Assembly: GCA_947464885.1 (NCBI GenBank)
Contig: CANHYZ010000140.1
Location: 1-6,051, forward strand
Source of the DNA: Flavobacteriales bacterium
GTDB lineage: Bacteria > Bacteroidota > Bacteroidia > Flavobacteriales_D > Sanyastnellaceae
DNA length: 6,051 nucleotides
Reading direction: 5' to 3'
How positions within the stretch are numbered: the first letter of the stretch is position 1; each line of letters begins with the position of its first letter. A model generated the notes under the pieces. That model did no database searches and was not told where the DNA came from. It worked only from the letters and a program-made list of their open reading frames with translations. Below are positions 5,629 to 6,051 of the stretch, piece after piece. The translations under genes were made by a program, and so were the position numbers.

Positions 5629-5691
5629 GCCTCTTAGAGGCGACATCTTATTAACAAAAAGAACATCGTAGGCCAAAGAGCCCCAGCGGGC
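5629..5691. repeat. Pair of small hairpin units in the divergent intergenic region
   Basis: GCCTC-TTA-GAGGC (5629-5641) is a perfect 5-bp hairpin. About 51 bp later GCCC-CAGC-GGGC (5680-5691) is a 4-bp hairpin of the same look, and each is followed by C(C)GA and an A-rich stretch. The alternating hairpin/A-rich layout is like dispersed intergenic repeats I recall in Bacteroidota genomes, but I cannot confirm a family. No coding signal supports this stretch. Confidence 0.45.
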
Positions 5692-5742
5692 CGAAACAAA
5701 GGGCAAATGGCGAGTGGCGAATGTAGAATAAGGCGGGGGTGC

Positions 5743-5750
5743 TAAATTTG
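5743..5750 (+). promoter_or_regulatory. Candidate -7 box for the divergent secreted-protein gene
   Basis: TAAATTTG is a perfect match to the Bacteroidota -7 consensus TAnnTTTG and sits 36 bp before the ATG at 5787, giving a predicted leader of about 30 nt. No TTTG or TTG is found at the expected -33 position (around 5720-5724 the sequence is AATGT), so the promoter is only half matched. The leader is AT-rich and lacks a Shine-Dalgarno sequence. Confidence 0.4.
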
Positions 5751-5786
5751 GGGGGCTGTTTTTATTTACAATAATCAAGAAAACGT

Positions 5787-6051
5787 ATGCGAAATAATAT
5801 CGCTTTTCTTCGGCTGGTGCTGGCATCAGCTTTATGTATTCTCATGGACCTGAATGGTGTTGCTGCGGATTTATTTCTTCCGCCCATCGACAGCATTTGC
5901 GAAGGCAATGCGCTCATCACCACGCAAGCTGAATGGGATCAGTTTGCAGCGGACTATGAAGGATGCACAACGTTTATTGGGGATATAACGATTGATAATT
6001 CCTTGGCGGAAATTGACTCGTTGTATGGGTTGGAAAATTTATATAAAGTCA
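5787..6051 (+). CDS. Secreted protein with start of a receptor-L/leucine-rich-type domain (3' end outside window)
   Basis: ATG at 5787-5789 opens a frame that stays open for 88 codons to the window edge. Residues 1-27 form a signal peptide (basic start MRNNIAFLR, hydrophobic core, cleavage near GVAA|D). The mature part has Cys38 and Cys60 around an ITTQAEWDQFAADYEGC segment, then FIGDITIDNS and LAEIDSLYGLENLYKV. This is the pattern I know from Bacteroidota surface proteins where 'ITTQxxxDxFxxxYxGC' precedes repeats of the form GDxxI...I.xLxxLxxL, the receptor-L-domain/leucine-rich type. Such proteins often end in a type IX secretion sorting domain, but that end is not visible here, so cargo status is inference. 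It is divergent from rho and follows a 582-bp gene-free region. Confidence 0.75.
   Translation, partial: MRNNIAFLRLVLASALCILMDLNGVAADLFLPPIDSICEGNALITTQAEWDQFAADYEGCTTFIGDITIDNSLAEIDSLYGLENLYKV

Noticed and set aside
5455..5692. CRISPR array or IS terminal repeats
   Set aside because: The repeat copies are inverted pairs, not regular direct repeats with unique spacers, and there is no transposase coding sequence between them.
5205..5786. tRNA or other structured RNA gene in the long intergenic region
   Set aside because: No cloverleaf arms or conserved T-loop sequence could be found. The hairpins present are explained as repeats or the rho leader.
5530..5826. Minus-strand open frame of 98 codons in the rho-upstream intergenic region
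   Set aside because: It runs through palindromic and hairpin repeats and overlaps the start of the divergent secreted-protein gene. It has low-information composition and no recognisable protein features.

Overview
The window looks like chromosomal DNA of a Bacteroidota bacterium, probably of the Cytophagales/Sphingobacteriales type. The signs are a Rho factor with a long Gln-rich insert, a PorT-like type IX secretion barrel protein, secreted proteins with signal peptides ending in -AQ, a receptor-L-like secreted protein, almost no Shine-Dalgarno sequences, and promoter-like matches to the Bacteroidota consensus (TTTG then TAnnTTTG). The placement rests on remembered protein families and was not searched.

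Layout. Positions 1-431 (+) hold the 3' end of a gene resembling the C-terminal half of a GT-B-type glycosyltransferase. It runs tail-to-tail into the minus-strand block, and the two coding regions overlap by 11 bp. From 5204 down to 421 all genes are on the minus strand. In order of transcription they are rho (593 aa), a four-helix membrane protein of DUF4199 type (183 aa), a PorT-like outer-membrane barrel (239 aa), an FtsB/DivIC-type divisome protein (101 aa) and an outer-membrane barrel protein with an N-terminal CxxC domain (417 aa). Rho and the DUF4199 gene are 3 bp apart and surely co-transcribed. The other gaps are 43, 78 and 46 bp and hold weak promoter-like or terminator-like sequences, so the block may be one operon with internal breakpoints. 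At 5787 a divergent plus-strand gene starts and runs off the window. It encodes a secreted protein with the start of a receptor-L/leucine-rich-type domain.

The 582 bp between the divergent starts (5205-5786) is the most unusual part. It carries a good Bacteroidota-type promoter for rho with a leader of about 77 nt that has competing small hairpins. Next come three different repeat/palindrome structures: an inverted repeat with a 6-nt duplication, a 139-bp nested GC-rich palindrome built from four copies of one short motif, and a pair of small hairpins. Last is a perfect -7 box for the plus-strand gene. I see no tRNA, rRNA, CRISPR array or intact insertion sequence.

Functional links are loose: transcription termination (Rho), cell division (FtsB-like), envelope biogenesis and secretion (PorT-like, barrel protein), a surface-polysaccharide-type transferase, and a secreted protein that could be type IX cargo. 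I see no clear new multi-gene system. The parts most worth a second look are the Gln-rich Rho linker, the rho leader and the palindromic intergenic block.
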